64,000 bases of DNA, taken from assembly GCF_005144585.1 (NCBI RefSeq), contig NZ_SSMQ01000005.1:124001-188000 (forward strand). The letters are read 5' to 3'. This document shows positions 26,105 to 36,025 of this stretch, in pieces. The notes under the pieces were generated by a model, which was not told the origin of the DNA, searched no databases, and worked only from the letters and a program-made list of their open reading frames with translations. Source of the stretch: Polyangium fumosum. Lineage in GTDB: Bacteria; Myxococcota_A; Polyangia; Polyangiales; Polyangiaceae. Position numbers and translations under genes: made by a program. Numbering within the stretch: the stretch's first letter is position 1; every line of letters starts with the position of its first letter.

Positions 26105-26740
26105 TCATCCCTCCGCATTGCGAAGGAGCGCCGCCATCCACGCCTCTTCTTCCGCGGCCAACCGCAACGACTTCTCCCGCGCGGCGGCGCGCACTTGCTC
26201 GGCCGGGGGGTCTTCGTCCGGATTGTGGTAGGCGCCCAAGAGCCCGATCGAGGTGAGCCATTCGAGCTCGTCGAAGCCGGCGCCGACCTTGCGCAAAAAA
26301 TCTGCAATCACGAGCGTCAAGAGCTTGAAGTGGCCCTTGTAGGGCAGGCCGAGCGGCCGCACCGGCGCCTCTTCGCTGATCCAGACCGACGCGGTCACCA
26401 CGAGCGCCTGCGCGGCGACGACCGGCTCGTCCGCGAGGATCTCGACGGCGTCGGCGATCATCGTGAGCGCGTTCGGATCGCGGAGCGCCATCATCCCTTT
26501 GCCTTCGAAGTGTCGCGCCTCGATCTCGACCGGCACGACGGTGGCGCGGAGCGCGGCCTGCCCGTCGCGGTTTTCCCATACGGGAGAGATCTGGATCCCG
26601 GGCGCGCGCGTTTCGGTCCGAAGATTCACCGTGTGGAGCAGGATCGCTCGCGCGTCGTGCATCAAGTCGTCGACGTCCGGGAGCGCGTAGCCCTCCGGAA
26701 GCTGGAGGAAGGCGCGGGCGGAGGCTGCATCGAATTCCAT
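26105..26740 (-). CDS. Hypothetical protein, 211 residues
   Basis: The ATG at 26740 is chosen for its strong ribosome site (GAAGGGGG, 1 base away plus the upstream purines). A Met five codons earlier is the alternative. The protein is acidic and soluble, with no Cys and no signal peptide: ARAFLQLPEGYALPDVDDL near the start and AAREKSLRLAAEEEAWM near the end. Its family is not recognised. It is divergent from the membrane-protein gene at 26863 and convergent with the GON gene, so it appears to be a single-gene unit. Confidence 0.8.
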   Translation of the reverse strand: MEFDAASARAFLQLPEGYALPDVDDLMHDARAILLHTVNLRTETRAPGIQISPVWENRDGQAALRATVVPVEIEARHFEGKGMMALRDPNALTMIADAVEILADEPVVAAQALVVTASVWISEEAPVRPLGLPYKGHFKLLTLVIADFLRKVGAGFDELEWLTSIGLLGAYHNPDEDPPAEQVRAAAREKSLRLAAEEEAWMAALLRNAEG

Positions 26741-26862
26741 GCCCCCTTCTACCATCGATCGGCCTGGCTCCGCGAGAGCGGCGTGCCGTGCGTGACCGCG
26801 AGGACCTCGCCTGCGCCGTTTGGTGATCCCGACGGCCGACGTTTGCGATACCCTCGCCCTCG

Positions 26863-27387
26863 ATGCAGGACGAACTCCCCGAAACGCCACCGACGAAGCC
26901 ACGCCGCAGTCCGTTTCGGCGCCTCGTCCTGCTCGCGATCTTCGCGCTCACGCTCCCCTTCGATTGGGGAGAGCGCTCTTCGTGCCAGGGAGGCCCGAGG
27001 ACGTTCACCGGGATCGAGATCCTCACCGAGCGTCCGGAAAACGGCATCAGCATCGCCGTCCTCGTCCTGACGCCGGTCGTGCTCGGCTTGCTACAGCCTC
27101 GCATCCGCAATGCCATCGCGGGCCTGCTCACGGAGTTCGCCTCGATGCTGTTTGCCTCGCTCGGGACGATGTTTTGCTTCGTGAACGCCATCTTCGCGGG
27201 CGGCATCGCTCCGTCGAGCGGTCGCTTCTACCCGGCGCCGTGGGTCGCCACGTTGGCCTCGCTCCTCACCGTCATCGACGCATGCCAGGGCACGGTCGAG
27301 CGCATCCGCGACATCGTCGCGGAACGAAAACGACGAAGCGCGATGGCCATGAACGACGAGCCTGCAAAGCCTTCTCCCGAACCTTGA
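26863..27387 (+). CDS. Hypothetical small membrane protein
   Basis: A 174-residue protein. A Pro/Arg-rich cytoplasmic start is followed by hydrophobic spans at about residues 20-34, 63-80, 85-115 and 125-140, and then a basic/acidic cytoplasmic tail. That makes three or four membrane segments. A single Cys pair (SSCQGG and IDACQG) could sit outside. No family is recognised, and the neighbours give no functional hint. Confidence 0.75.
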   Translation: MQDELPETPPTKPRRSPFRRLVLLAIFALTLPFDWGERSSCQGGPRTFTGIEILTERPENGISIAVLVLTPVVLGLLQPRIRNAIAGLLTEFASMLFASLGTMFCFVNAIFAGGIAPSSGRFYPAPWVATLASLLTVIDACQGTVERIRDIVAERKRRSAMAMNDEPAKPSPEP

Positions 27388-27489
27388 GGGCAGCCTTTCC
27401 AGGCGACGCTCTTGCTCTTCGCAAGGTCCACGACGGCGAGGCTTGAAGTGGCCTTCCTCTGCGCCCGGAAATACGCTTTACTGCCGCCC

Positions 27490-29670
27490 ATGCGAACCCT
27501 GGCTCCCCTCCTCGGCGCGATCCTGCTCGCCGCATGTGGCGCGCCGCCGACGCCACCCCCCACGCCGCCGCCCGCCGCGACGGTCGCGACCGCCACGACG
27601 GCCACGACGGAGGCCCCGCCGATGAGCAAGCCCGAGCCCAAGGTCGAGGATCCCTACCTCTGGCTCGAAGAGGTCCTCGGGGACAAGCCGCTCGTGTGGG
27701 TGGCCGAGCGAAACGCCACGTCGAAGGCAGAGCTCGAAGCCGCGCCCGGGTTCGGCGCGCTGCGCGATCGGCTGCGCCGCATCTACGATTCCAAGGAAAA
27801 AATTCCCACGCCTCAGGTGCGCGGCAAGTACGTCTACAACTTCTGGCGCGACGACACGAATCCTCGCGGCCTCTACCGGCGCGCCACGCTCGCCGAGTAC
27901 AAGAAGCCGGCCCCGAAATGGGAGGTTGTCCTCGACCTCGATGCCCTCGCCAAGGCCGAAAAAGAGAACTGGGTCTGGCACGGCGCGGAGTGCCTGTACC
28001 CGAAGTACGAGCGTTGCCTGCTGCACCTCTCGCGCGGCGGAGCGGACGCGTCCGTCCTCCGCGAGTTCGACACCGTCAAGAAGCAGATGGTCGAGGGCGG
28101 ATTCACGCTGCCGGAGGCGAAAAGCTCGGTCCACTGGAAGGACATCGACACGGTGTACGTCGGGACCGACTTCGGCCCCGGTTCGCTCACGGATTCAGGA
28201 TATCCGCGGATCGTGAAGGAGTGGAAACGCGGCACGAAGCTCGAAAGCGCGAAGACGTTGTTCGAGGGGCAAACGACCGACATGGTCGTGGGCGGCGAGC
28301 GCCAGTTCGACCACGGCAAGGAGTTCGACTGGATCTACCGCAAGCCGTCGTTCTTCACGGAGGAGCTCCTCCTTCGCAACGGGGACAAATACGAGAAGAT
28401 CGACAAGCCCGAGGACGCGGAGGCGAGCGTCTGGGATGGCCAGCTCCTCCTGCGGCTGCGCAGCGCGTGGACCCTCGCGGGCAAGACGTGGCCGGCGGGC
28501 GCCCTGCTCAGCGCGCCGCTCGCGGACTACCGCGCCGGAAAACGTGAAATGACCATGCTCTTCGAGCCGAAGCCGAACACGTCGCTCGAGAGCTACATGG
28601 GCCTGAAGACGGCGTTCATGACGGTCGAGCTCGAAGACGTGAAGAGCTCGGTGTTCGTTCACACGCGTACGAAAAACGGGTTCGTCCGGACGAAGATCGA
28701 CACGTCGCCCATGAGCTCGGTCTGGGCCTGGGCGTATGACGAGCACACGTCGGACGACTACTGGCTCATGGAGAGCAATTTCACGGCGCCGGAGACCCTG
28801 GCCCTCGGGAGCGCGACGAAAAAAACGCGCGCCGAAGCCGTGAAGAAGAATCCGGCTTTCTTCGAGGCGGCCGGGCTCGACGTCGTCCAGCGGTTCGCGA
28901 CGTCGAAGGACGGGACGAAGGTGCCCTATTTCCAGATCGCCAGGAAAAACCTCCCGCTCGACGGCAGCGCGCCCACGCTCCTCGAAGGGTATGGCGGGTT
29001 CGAGGCATCCATGACCCCGTCGTACCACGCGGCGACCGGCGCCGGGTGGCTCGAACGCGGCGGGGTCTACGTCGTGGCCAACATCCGCGGCGGCGGTGAA
29101 TATGGCCCGGCCTGGCACAAGGCCGCCCTCAAGGAGAACCGGCAGCGAGCGTATGATGATTTCATCGCGATCGCCGAGGACCTCGTCGCGCGCAAGGTCA
29201 CCACGACGTCGAAGCTCGGCATCATGGGCGGCTCCAATGGCGGCCTGCTCATGGGGGTCATGATGACCCAGCGGCCGGATCTCTTCGGCGCCATCGTGTG
29301 CCGCGTCCCCCTGCTCGACATGATGCGCTACCACAAGCTCCTCGCGGGCGCATCGTGGATGGAGGAGTACGGCGACCCCGACAACCCCGAGGAGCGCGCG
29401 GCGCTCGCCAAGTTCTCGCCTTACCAGAACCTAAAGAGCGGCACGCGGTACCCGCGTACGCTCTTCACCACGTCGACGCGGGATGATCGGGTGCATCCGG
29501 GCCACGCGCGCAAGATGGTCGCGCGGCTCCTCGAGCTTGGGCAGGATTTGCTCTATTACGAGAACACCGAGGGCGGCCACGGCGGCGCCGCGAACAACGA
29601 ACAACGCGCCTACATGGACGCGCTCGCATTCACGTTCCTCGGCAAGCAGCTCGGCCTGCCGACCAAGTAA
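27490..29670 (+). CDS. Prolyl oligopeptidase family serine peptidase (S9A), lipoprotein
   Basis: A 726-residue peptidase. The ATG at 27490 gives a lipoprotein signal (lipobox LLAAC, Cys16) and a Thr/Pro/Ala linker, so the enzyme is membrane-anchored outside the cytoplasm. The beta-propeller spans residues ~60-430. The C-terminal alpha/beta-hydrolase holds the triad Ser582 (GGSNGGLL), Asp665 (DDRVHPGHA) and His697 (EGGHGG), with the NIRGGGEYGPAWH substrate-loop motif. The length is normal for the family, which cleaves after Pro in short peptides. It stands alone between unknown genes. Confidence 0.95.
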   Translation: MRTLAPLLGAILLAACGAPPTPPPTPPPAATVATATTATTEAPPMSKPEPKVEDPYLWLEEVLGDKPLVWVAERNATSKAELEAAPGFGALRDRLRRIYDSKEKIPTPQVRGKYVYNFWRDDTNPRGLYRRATLAEYKKPAPKWEVVLDLDALAKAEKENWVWHGAECLYPKYERCLLHLSRGGADASVLREFDTVKKQMVEGGFTLPEAKSSVHWKDIDTVYVGTDFGPGSLTDSGYPRIVKEWKRGTKLESAKTLFEGQTTDMVVGGERQFDHGKEFDWIYRKPSFFTEELLLRNGDKYEKIDKPEDAEASVWDGQLLLRLRSAWTLAGKTWPAGALLSAPLADYRAGKREMTMLFEPKPNTSLESYMGLKTAFMTVELEDVKSSVFVHTRTKNGFVRTKIDTSPMSSVWAWAYDEHTSDDYWLMESNFTAPETLALGSATKKTRAEAVKKNPAFFEAAGLDVVQRFATSKDGTKVPYFQIARKNLPLDGSAPTLLEGYGGFEASMTPSYHAATGAGWLERGGVYVVANIRGGGEYGPAWHKAALKENRQRAYDDFIAIAEDLVARKVTTTSKLGIMGGSNGGLLMGVMMTQRPDLFGAIVCRVPLLDMMRYHKLLAGASWMEEYGDPDNPEERAALAKFSPYQNLKSGTRYPRTLFTTSTRDDRVHPGHARKMVARLLELGQDLLYYENTEGGHGGAANNEQRAYMDALAFTFLGKQLGLPTK

Positions 29671-29778
29671 CCCCCTCCCCTCGAATCCCCCCCTCGCCGA
29701 GCGCTGCCTGGGCACGCGTGTTGCTCTTACGACCCCGAAATGGGCCCGAAACCCAGGTTCGAGATCGCGAGGTATGAC

Positions 29779-30276
29779 ATGCAAGGCAGGGCGACGAAGT
29801 GGATGTGTGGCATCGTGGCGACGCTCGGCGTGGTGGTCTTGGCGATGGGGTGCAGCGGGAGCGACGGGTATGGGGCGTGCCCGGCGGACAACGGGAGCGA
29901 TGAGGTTTGCGTATGGGAAGGCGGGATCACGTTCGTACCGGACAAGGTCTTGCTGGCCGACGGGTTCGTCTTCGTGCACGGCGAGATGATGTGGTCGCCT
30001 TGCGCCATGACCCCAGGCAAACAGATTCGCTCGTACGGCATCGACCCGATGACCGCGGTGACGGAGCGGATGGACGCGCCTGCCGACGCGGAGCCGGTGC
30101 CCATCCCCGCCCAGGGCAAGATCGAGGTGAAGCTGGAAGGGACCATGCGCCGCGTGGTCATCGACCCCAGCGCCACCATCTCCGTGAACAAGTCGAAGCT
30201 CCCGATCGGAGAAGTCGTGAACGACGACAACGGAATCACCGTGCCGATCGAGCTCGAAGCCGTCTGCGATGAATGA
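29779..30276 (+). CDS. Hypothetical lipoprotein
   Basis: A 165-residue protein. The ATG at 29779 is preferred because it places the lipobox VLAMGC at Cys25; a Met 13 codons earlier is possible. The mature domain begins with a Gly/Ser linker, has a Cys-rich start (GACPADNGSDEVCVWEGG) and then beta-like segments ending VPIELEAVC. No motif is recognised. A tandem 19-base repeat follows the gene directly. Confidence 0.8.
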   Translation: MQGRATKWMCGIVATLGVVVLAMGCSGSDGYGACPADNGSDEVCVWEGGITFVPDKVLLADGFVFVHGEMMWSPCAMTPGKQIRSYGIDPMTAVTERMDAPADAEPVPIPAQGKIEVKLEGTMRRVVIDPSATISVNKSKLPIGEVVNDDNGITVPIELEAVCDE

Positions 30277-30286
30277 ACGGCCCAGG

Positions 30287-30328
30287 GTGGGGAACGGCTG
30301 CCCCAAGGGGTGGGGAACGGCTGCCCCA
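30287..30328. repeat. Two 19-base direct repeats with internal GGGG/CCCC symmetry
   Basis: GTGGGGAACGGCTGCCCCA occurs at 30287-30305 and again, identical, at 30310-30328. Each copy can fold as TGGGG/CCCCA around a short loop. They start 11 bases past the lipoprotein stop at 30276. They could act as a terminator-like structure without a T tract, or be a small mobile palindromic repeat. Confidence 0.6.
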
Positions 30329-30349
30329 CCCCGGGGCTCGGTTTCGTAA

Positions 30350-30386
30350 TGCGGAACGCCGCCGTTTTCCGCAAAAGTTCTGCGGA
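30350..30386. promoter_or_regulatory. TGCGGA half-site cluster upstream of the M23 lipoprotein gene
   Basis: TGCGGAA (30350-30356) and its complement TTCCGCA (30367-30373) form an inverted repeat with a 10-base loop. A third half-site, TGCGGA, lies at 30381-30386. They sit 78-114 bases before the ATG at 30464. A regulator site is plausible but has no known partner. Confidence 0.3.
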
Positions 30387-30463
30387 TGTGGAGCGACGGC
30401 CCAATTTCGTGATCCACCCTCCAGGACGATGGGTCGGTACGCGCATTGCTGAATCGGTCGGCC

Positions 30464-31378
30464 ATGCGAACGACGTCGAAGTGGGCCCTTGTCTCCAACG
30501 TGCTCGTCCTTGCCTGTGGCCTCGCGCTGAGCGGCTGCGGCGGCGAGCCGCCGGACGAGCTCGATCCGGCCTCGGCGCTCGGCGGCGACGAGTGGCTGGA
30601 CGACGGCCCTCCGCCGGGAGAGGAAGCCGTGGACGAGGAGGTCGGCAGCACGAGCGAGGGCGTGAGCGACATGCCCGCCTTCCAGCTCCCGTTCCCTTGC
30701 GGGCAGGTCTGGGCGGGACAAACCAGGACGAACCATAGCCCTCAGAACTCGGTCGATTTCAACCGCAACGACGACATCGGCGACGCGGTCGTGGCCTCGG
30801 CCGCCGGAAAGATCACGCGCGTCGCGAACGAGGGCAACACGAGCTACGGCCGCTGGATCGAGATCGACCACGGCAATGGGTACCGCAGCCGGTATGCGCA
30901 CTTGAACTCGCAGCTCGTCTCGGTCGGGCAGAGCGTGAGCAAGGGCCAGAAGATCGGCACCGTGGGCAACACCGGCGGCTCGACCGGCGCGCACCTCCAT
31001 TACGAAGTGCGCCGCAACGGCATCGCCATCAGGCCCGTCTTCAATGGCTCCACGGCGTTCTTCTACGGCACCAAGAACTACACGAGCAAGAATAGCTGCG
31101 GCGGCAGCGACGGCGGATCCGGCGGGACGTCCGTCACCGGCACCGTGAACACGAATGGCGCCGCTCTCACGGTGCGCGCGGACGCGAGCACGAGCAGCGC
31201 CGCGGTGGGCTCGGTCGCGGACGGCGCCAAGGTCACCATCACCTGCCAGAAGAAAGGGACCTCGGTGACGGGCACCTATGGCACGTCGACCCTCTGGGAC
31301 TTCATTGGGAACGGCTACGTGTCGGACGCTTATGTTTCGACCGGCTCGGACGGTCAGGTCGCGCCGACCTGCAAGTAA
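30464..31378 (+). CDS. M23 (LytM) peptidase-like lipoprotein with SH3-type tail
   Basis: A 304-residue lipoprotein (lipobox ALSGC, Cys25) with an acidic Pro/Glu linker. The M23 domain at residues ~75-200 carries the zinc-ligand motifs HSPQNSVDFN (His and Asp of the HxxxD-type site) and HLHYE. Gly-rich VGNTGGSTGAHLH is typical of active members, which cut peptidoglycan cross-bridges. After a Ser/Gly linker the last ~75 residues form a bacterial SH3 domain (GAALTVRADASTSSAAVGSV) that would bind cell wall. The start at 30464 is used because a Met six codons earlier lies before the basic start of the signal. Confidence 0.92.
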   Translation: MRTTSKWALVSNVLVLACGLALSGCGGEPPDELDPASALGGDEWLDDGPPPGEEAVDEEVGSTSEGVSDMPAFQLPFPCGQVWAGQTRTNHSPQNSVDFNRNDDIGDAVVASAAGKITRVANEGNTSYGRWIEIDHGNGYRSRYAHLNSQLVSVGQSVSKGQKIGTVGNTGGSTGAHLHYEVRRNGIAIRPVFNGSTAFFYGTKNYTSKNSCGGSDGGSGGTSVTGTVNTNGAALTVRADASTSSAAVGSVADGAKVTITCQKKGTSVTGTYGTSTLWDFIGNGYVSDAYVSTGSDGQVAPTCK

Positions 31379-31542
31379 GCCCGCCTTCGCCGGGTTCGTC
31401 CGGACAGAGAGCTTCCCGCCCGCATCCTCCGCTCCGCGTGTTCCTTGGTCTCCCGGTTGCAAGGGAGTTCGTCACGCGACCGGCGCCGCCTTGCGCATGT
31501 AGCGCTTGACGAGCGACGGCCTCCCGGGACCAAGGTAACGTG

Positions 31543-34500
31543 ATGGGCCAGCCACCCAAAAACGGCCAGAAGCCAGAGACCCTCTCGGGTCCGGAGGCGC
31601 TCGCGATCGCCGATACGGTCGCCCCGTCTCCCCCGGAGAAAGCGGCCCCGGTCACGGTCAAGCTGGCGCGCGAAAGGCGCCGACGACGCGGCGCGAACCG
31701 CGCAGACGAAGCACCGCCGACGGCGAGCGCATCCCCCGCGGAGGCGACCACCGAGCCGCCCCCCGAGATCTCCGCCGAAATTCCCGCCGAAATTCCCGCC
31801 GATCTGCCTGCCGTCTCCGAGCGCTCGCCCCTCGTGGATCCCAAGCGCTGGGATCGTTACGAGATCGTACGATTCCTCGGCCGGGGCGGCATGGGCTCCG
31901 TCTACGAGGCCCGCGATCGGCGGCTCGCCCGTCACGTGGCAATCAAGTTCATCCACGGGGCCGATCCCATCACGACGAAGCGCTTCCTCCAGGAGGCGCG
32001 GGCGCAGGCGCGCATCGATCATCCGAACGTCTGCAAGGTGCTGGAGGTGGGCGAGGTCGAGGACAAGGCGTACATCGCCATGCAGCTCGTCCAGGGCCTC
32101 TCGCTGAACGACGCGGCGCAGTCGATGTCGATCGACGACAAGGTCCGCGTGATGAAGACGGTCACCGAGGCCGTCCACGCCGCGCACCGCATCGGCATCA
32201 TTCACCGCGACATCAAGCCCGCGAACATCATGGTGGAGAAGAGCGCGGGCGCGGACGCACCTCCCTCGTATCGACCCGTGCTCATGGACTTCGGCCTCGC
32301 GCGCGAGGCCAGCGAGACGAAGGGCCTGACCGAATCGGGCACGGTCATGGGGACGCCGGGGTACATGCCGCCCGAACAGGCGCGCGGCAGCGTCCGCAGC
32401 ATCGATCCGCGCAGCGACGTCTACAGCCTCGGCGCGACGCTCTACGACATCCTCGCGGGCGCGCCGCCGTTCGTGGACGAGAGCGCCGTCAACGTCCTGC
32501 TGAAGGTGCTCATTCAGGACCCGGTGCCGCTACGGGAGAAGGATCCGTCGATCCCGCTCGCCCTCGACATCATCGTCGGCAAGTGCCTGAACAAGGAGCC
32601 CCACCAGCGATATACGACCGCGGCCGAGCTCGCCGACGACCTCGATCGTTTCCTCAACCGCGAGCGCGTGCTCGCGCGCCGCCTCGGGCTGCCGACGCGC
32701 CTGTACTGGCGGGCCAAGCGAAACAAGCCGATGGCCTTCGCGGTGATCGCGCTGGTATCGAGCCTCGTGGCGTTCGCCGGCTACGGCGTCCGCACGGTGA
32801 TCGTCAATGCCCGGAACGAGGCGATCGCGCAGAAGCGCGCCGAGCTCGGGCAAAAGCTCGGCCAGGCGGTGAAGGACCTCGAATGGCTGGTGCGCAGCGC
32901 GTACCTCGTGCCGCTGCACGACACGGGCCCCGAGAAGGCGGTCGTTCGCGCACGCATGGCCGAGATCGAGGCCGAGATGCAGAGCTTCGGCGACCTCGCG
33001 GCGGGGCTCGATCATTATGCCCTCGGCCGCGGCTACCTCGCACTGAAGGAGTGGGACCAGGCGCACGCGGAGCTCGCGCAGGCCGCGACGCTCGGCGTGC
33101 GCGAGCCCGAGCTCGATTATGCGCTCGGGCGTGTGCTCGGCGAGCTCTACAGCCGATCGATCGAGGACGCGCGCAAGAGCGGCGACAAGAGTTACTTCGA
33201 GAAACGCAAGCAGGAGCTCGACAAGGAGTACCTCGAACCGGCGCTCGCCCACCTCACGCGCTGCCGGGGTTTGCCGACGGTGCCGGCCAGCTACCTCGAA
33301 GGCCTGATCCACTTCTACAACCGGCGCTACGACGAAGCCCTCGCGAGCGCGCGGAGCGCTCGCGTCGGCCTGTCGTGGCTCTACGAGGCCGAGAAGCTCG
33401 AAGGCGACGTGTACATGGCCCGCGCCCAGGGCGCGAAGGATCGCGGGGACAACGACGAGGCCGAGCGGGATTTCGCGCAGGCGGTGGCGCATTACGAGCA
33501 GGCCGCGGACATCGGGCGGAGTGATCACCAGATCTACGAGGCGCTCGCGGAGGCGTGGATCCGGCAGGAGGAGATGGACCTCTACAGCGGCCGTGATCCC
33601 AAGCCGAAGCTCGACAAGGCCCTCGCCGTCGCGGACAAGGCGCTCGTCGCGGCCCCCGCGGAGTCGAACGGGCACACGAAAAAGGCATTCGCGTACAATT
33701 TCCAGGCGCAATACGGCGAAGGTCATGGCGCGCCCCGCGAGGACGTCGAGCGACTGCGCCGAGCGCAGATCACCGCGGGAGAACAGGCGATCGCTCTGCG
33801 CCCGGGAGACGCGTACGCGCACGAGATCATCGGCCTCGCGTACACGAAGCTGGCCGAATCCCTGCTCGACCGGGGACAACCCGTGCAGCCCTTGCTCGAC
33901 AAGGCGCATGCGTATCTCGAGGGCGCGATCCGCCTGAACCCCAAGTTCCCGTGGGCCTACAATGACTACGGACTCGCGCTCGGCTACTCGGCCGCGAGCA
34001 AAAAGCGACGCAACGAAGATTGTCAGTCGTTGCTCGAGAGGGCCATCGCGTCGACCCGGAAAGCGACCCAGCTCGATGAAGGGTACGTCATCGGCCACAA
34101 CAATACGGCCGTCTGGCTGACGGACCTGGCCCAATGGCAATCCGACCATGGCCAGAATCCGGAGACGTCCGTGCTCGAAGCGGTGCAGACGGCAGAACGG
34201 GCCATTCAAATCAACCAGCGGAATCCCCTGGCGTACGTGAACGCCGGCCTGGCCAGCACGCTCCTCGCATCCTACCGACTGGACGCGGGAAAAGACGGGC
34301 GGGAGCTTGGCCGGGAGGCCATCGATCGCTTCAAGGCTGCCCTCGCGATCGACCCCAATTTCGTGTACGTCCAGCACGAGCTGGCCCGCGCGTATCACTT
34401 GCTGGGCGGCCACGAGCGGGCCCTCGGCCAGGACCCCCAGCCGAGCCTCGACGCGGGACTGCTCGCGCTCGCGCCTTGTTATCGTATCGAGCCTGAAAAC

Positions 34501-34974
34501 CCCGACTGCAAGGCCGTGGAAGCCTTGCTACGGGCGGCGCGGGGGGCGTGGGCGCGGCGGGAGGATCCGGCTTCGTTTTCGTCGCTCGAGCAGGCCCAGG
34601 GCCTTGCGCGCGCGGCGACCCAAAAAGTCCCCGAGCGGGGAGATCTCTGGCTCTTGCTGGGGCAAGTCTCGCTCGAACGGGTCGAAGCCCTGCTCACGAG
34701 GGAGCCGAAGGCGCCGCAGGAGCCGATCGTCGAAGAGGGGCTCCACGGAATCGAAGAGGCGCTCATACGTGCGCCGGGTTTCCCGCGCGCGCTGGCCATC
34801 CGCGGCGCGTTGTACCTGCGCAAAGCGCAGCTTCAGGTCGATCCGACACAGAAGAAAATGGCGCTGGAGCGCGCTCGAACGGACCTGTCACAGGCGTTCA
34901 AGGGAAACCCGCTGCTCGAACACCGCTACGGGCCGACAGCTTCCGAGGCCGAACGGCTGGCCAAGGGGCCGTGA
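31543..34974 (+). CDS. Ser/Thr protein kinase with TPR region (second copy)
   Basis: A 1143-residue paralogue of the kinase at 18211-21531. The ATG at 31543 is taken; a GTG immediately precedes it. A ~100-residue Pro/Ala/Glu-rich start is followed by the kinase domain: GRGGMGSV (113-120), Lys135, HRDIKPAN (221-228) and DFG (249-251). A membrane span lies near 396-416 and a long periplasmic TPR array follows (DHYALGRGYLALKEWDQAHAEL and similar). The two kinases share the order, the juxtamembrane segment KDLEWLVR/KEMEFFLR and the repeat phase, so they arose by duplication. An FHA activator gene again lies close by (36267). Confidence 0.93.
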   Translation: MGQPPKNGQKPETLSGPEALAIADTVAPSPPEKAAPVTVKLARERRRRRGANRADEAPPTASASPAEATTEPPPEISAEIPAEIPADLPAVSERSPLVDPKRWDRYEIVRFLGRGGMGSVYEARDRRLARHVAIKFIHGADPITTKRFLQEARAQARIDHPNVCKVLEVGEVEDKAYIAMQLVQGLSLNDAAQSMSIDDKVRVMKTVTEAVHAAHRIGIIHRDIKPANIMVEKSAGADAPPSYRPVLMDFGLAREASETKGLTESGTVMGTPGYMPPEQARGSVRSIDPRSDVYSLGATLYDILAGAPPFVDESAVNVLLKVLIQDPVPLREKDPSIPLALDIIVGKCLNKEPHQRYTTAAELADDLDRFLNRERVLARRLGLPTRLYWRAKRNKPMAFAVIALVSSLVAFAGYGVRTVIVNARNEAIAQKRAELGQKLGQAVKDLEWLVRSAYLVPLHDTGPEKAVVRARMAEIEAEMQSFGDLAAGLDHYALGRGYLALKEWDQAHAELAQAATLGVREPELDYALGRVLGELYSRSIEDARKSGDKSYFEKRKQELDKEYLEPALAHLTRCRGLPTVPASYLEGLIHFYNRRYDEALASARSARVGLSWLYEAEKLEGDVYMARAQGAKDRGDNDEAERDFAQAVAHYEQAADIGRSDHQIYEALAEAWIRQEEMDLYSGRDPKPKLDKALAVADKALVAAPAESNGHTKKAFAYNFQAQYGEGHGAPREDVERLRRAQITAGEQAIALRPGDAYAHEIIGLAYTKLAESLLDRGQPVQPLLDKAHAYLEGAIRLNPKFPWAYNDYGLALGYSAASKKRRNEDCQSLLERAIASTRKATQLDEGYVIGHNNTAVWLTDLAQWQSDHGQNPETSVLEAVQTAERAIQINQRNPLAYVNAGLASTLLASYRLDAGKDGRELGREAIDRFKAALAIDPNFVYVQHELARAYHLLGGHERALGQDPQPSLDAGLLALAPCYRIEPENPDCKAVEALLRAARGAWARREDPASFSSLEQAQGLARAATQKVPERGDLWLLLGQVSLERVEALLTREPKAPQEPIVEEGLHGIEEALIRAPGFPRALAIRGALYLRKAQLQVDPTQKKMALERARTDLSQAFKGNPLLEHRYGPTASEAERLAKGP

Positions 34975-35035
34975 TGAGGCGGGCGGCAATGAAGCAAGAA
35001 CGGGGGGAGGAAGGGGCGAGGAGGCGCGAAACGAT

Positions 35036-35986
35036 TCACAGAGCCGGCGGGACGAAGGTCGTGAACACGTTCGTGTAGCTGCGATTGGGCTCGCGGGTCG
35101 AGAAGAACGAGGGGCAATACCAGATTCCGCTTCCAGCGTCGACCAGCGGTGCATTGCAGCGCTTGTTCGCGAAGTTCTGGTTGGGCGACCCCAGGATCGC
35201 GCCCGCCAGCACGATGCGGTGCGTGCAGTTCGCGTCGCCCTCGGCGCAGCAGTAATTGCCTTGCGTCGCGAAGCACGCCCGACCGCTGTCCACCGGGTCC
35301 GCAGTGTCCGGACCCGCGACGTACGCGGTGGGATTCGTGGCGAACAAGTTCCCGAAGAAGCCGCCCTCCCGGATGGTGAGGTTGGGATCGGTGCAGGCAT
35401 CACTAAAAGGCGTTCCCCCCGGACCGACGATGCAAAGCGCGAGCTCCTGGTTGTTCCCATTGAGCAGCGAGAGCAGGCACGAGCTCATGCGCTCGCGTTT
35501 GTCCTCGCCCGTGAGCCGATTGGACTTCCAGCCCGGGTAGAGCTCCCATTGCCCCGGGAACGTCTGCGTGCCGTCGTTCGTCGAAATCGTGAAGCTCGGC
35601 GCCACCGAACACTTCGCGATTCCCTTCATCATTGGGGCGCGGTTCGTCCCGTCGGCGGACATCCACGACTCCCATTCAGGTTTCAGCGTGCAACCCGTCG
35701 CGGTCACCGTGCCATTCTTGCAAAGCGGGAGCGGATCCGGGTTCGTGGACGACGTAATGCCAAAGCTGTTCGTCACGCTGCGCTTGAGGGGATCGCTGTC
35801 GACGGCAAAGGGCGGGAGGTTGTTACCGCCCGTCGGGCCGGTCGCCTGCACAGCCTCGTCCACTTCCCCCTCGAAATCCTCGATGTCGACGGGCTCACCT
35901 CCGCAGGCCGGAAGCGCCGCAGCCGACACGAGGAGCGCGCCTGCGAACCCGAACCGCGAAACCAGATGCGTGAGCTGCGTCGTCAT
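35036..35986 (-). CDS. Hypothetical cysteine-containing lipoprotein
   Basis: A 316-residue lipoprotein. The ATG at 35986 has GGAGG 9 bases upstream and a lipobox ALPAC (Cys28). After an acidic linker (VDIEDFEGEVDEAVQ) the domain contains about ten Cys and repeated aromatic/Gly segments (EGGFFGNLFATNPTAYVAGPDTADP, seen in two parts). Its family is not recognised. It is divergent from the FHA-activator gene at 36267, with the CCTCCA/TGGAGG array between them, which suggests that the activator controls it. Confidence 0.82.
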   Translation of the reverse strand: MTTQLTHLVSRFGFAGALLVSAAALPACGGEPVDIEDFEGEVDEAVQATGPTGGNNLPPFAVDSDPLKRSVTNSFGITSSTNPDPLPLCKNGTVTATGCTLKPEWESWMSADGTNRAPMMKGIAKCSVAPSFTISTNDGTQTFPGQWELYPGWKSNRLTGEDKRERMSSCLLSLLNGNNQELALCIVGPGGTPFSDACTDPNLTIREGGFFGNLFATNPTAYVAGPDTADPVDSGRACFATQGNYCCAEGDANCTHRIVLAGAILGSPNQNFANKRCNAPLVDAGSGIWYCPSFFSTREPNRSYTNVFTTFVPPAL

Positions 35987-36025
35987 GATGATCGTCCTCC
36001 TCGAAGTTCTTGGCATCTGGACTCT

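Noticed and set aside
30236..31462. A long minus-strand open frame over the M23 lipoprotein gene
   Set aside because: The plus strand has a lipobox, zinc motifs and an SH3 tail; the reverse frame has none and is Arg/Ala/Val-rich as shadows here usually are.
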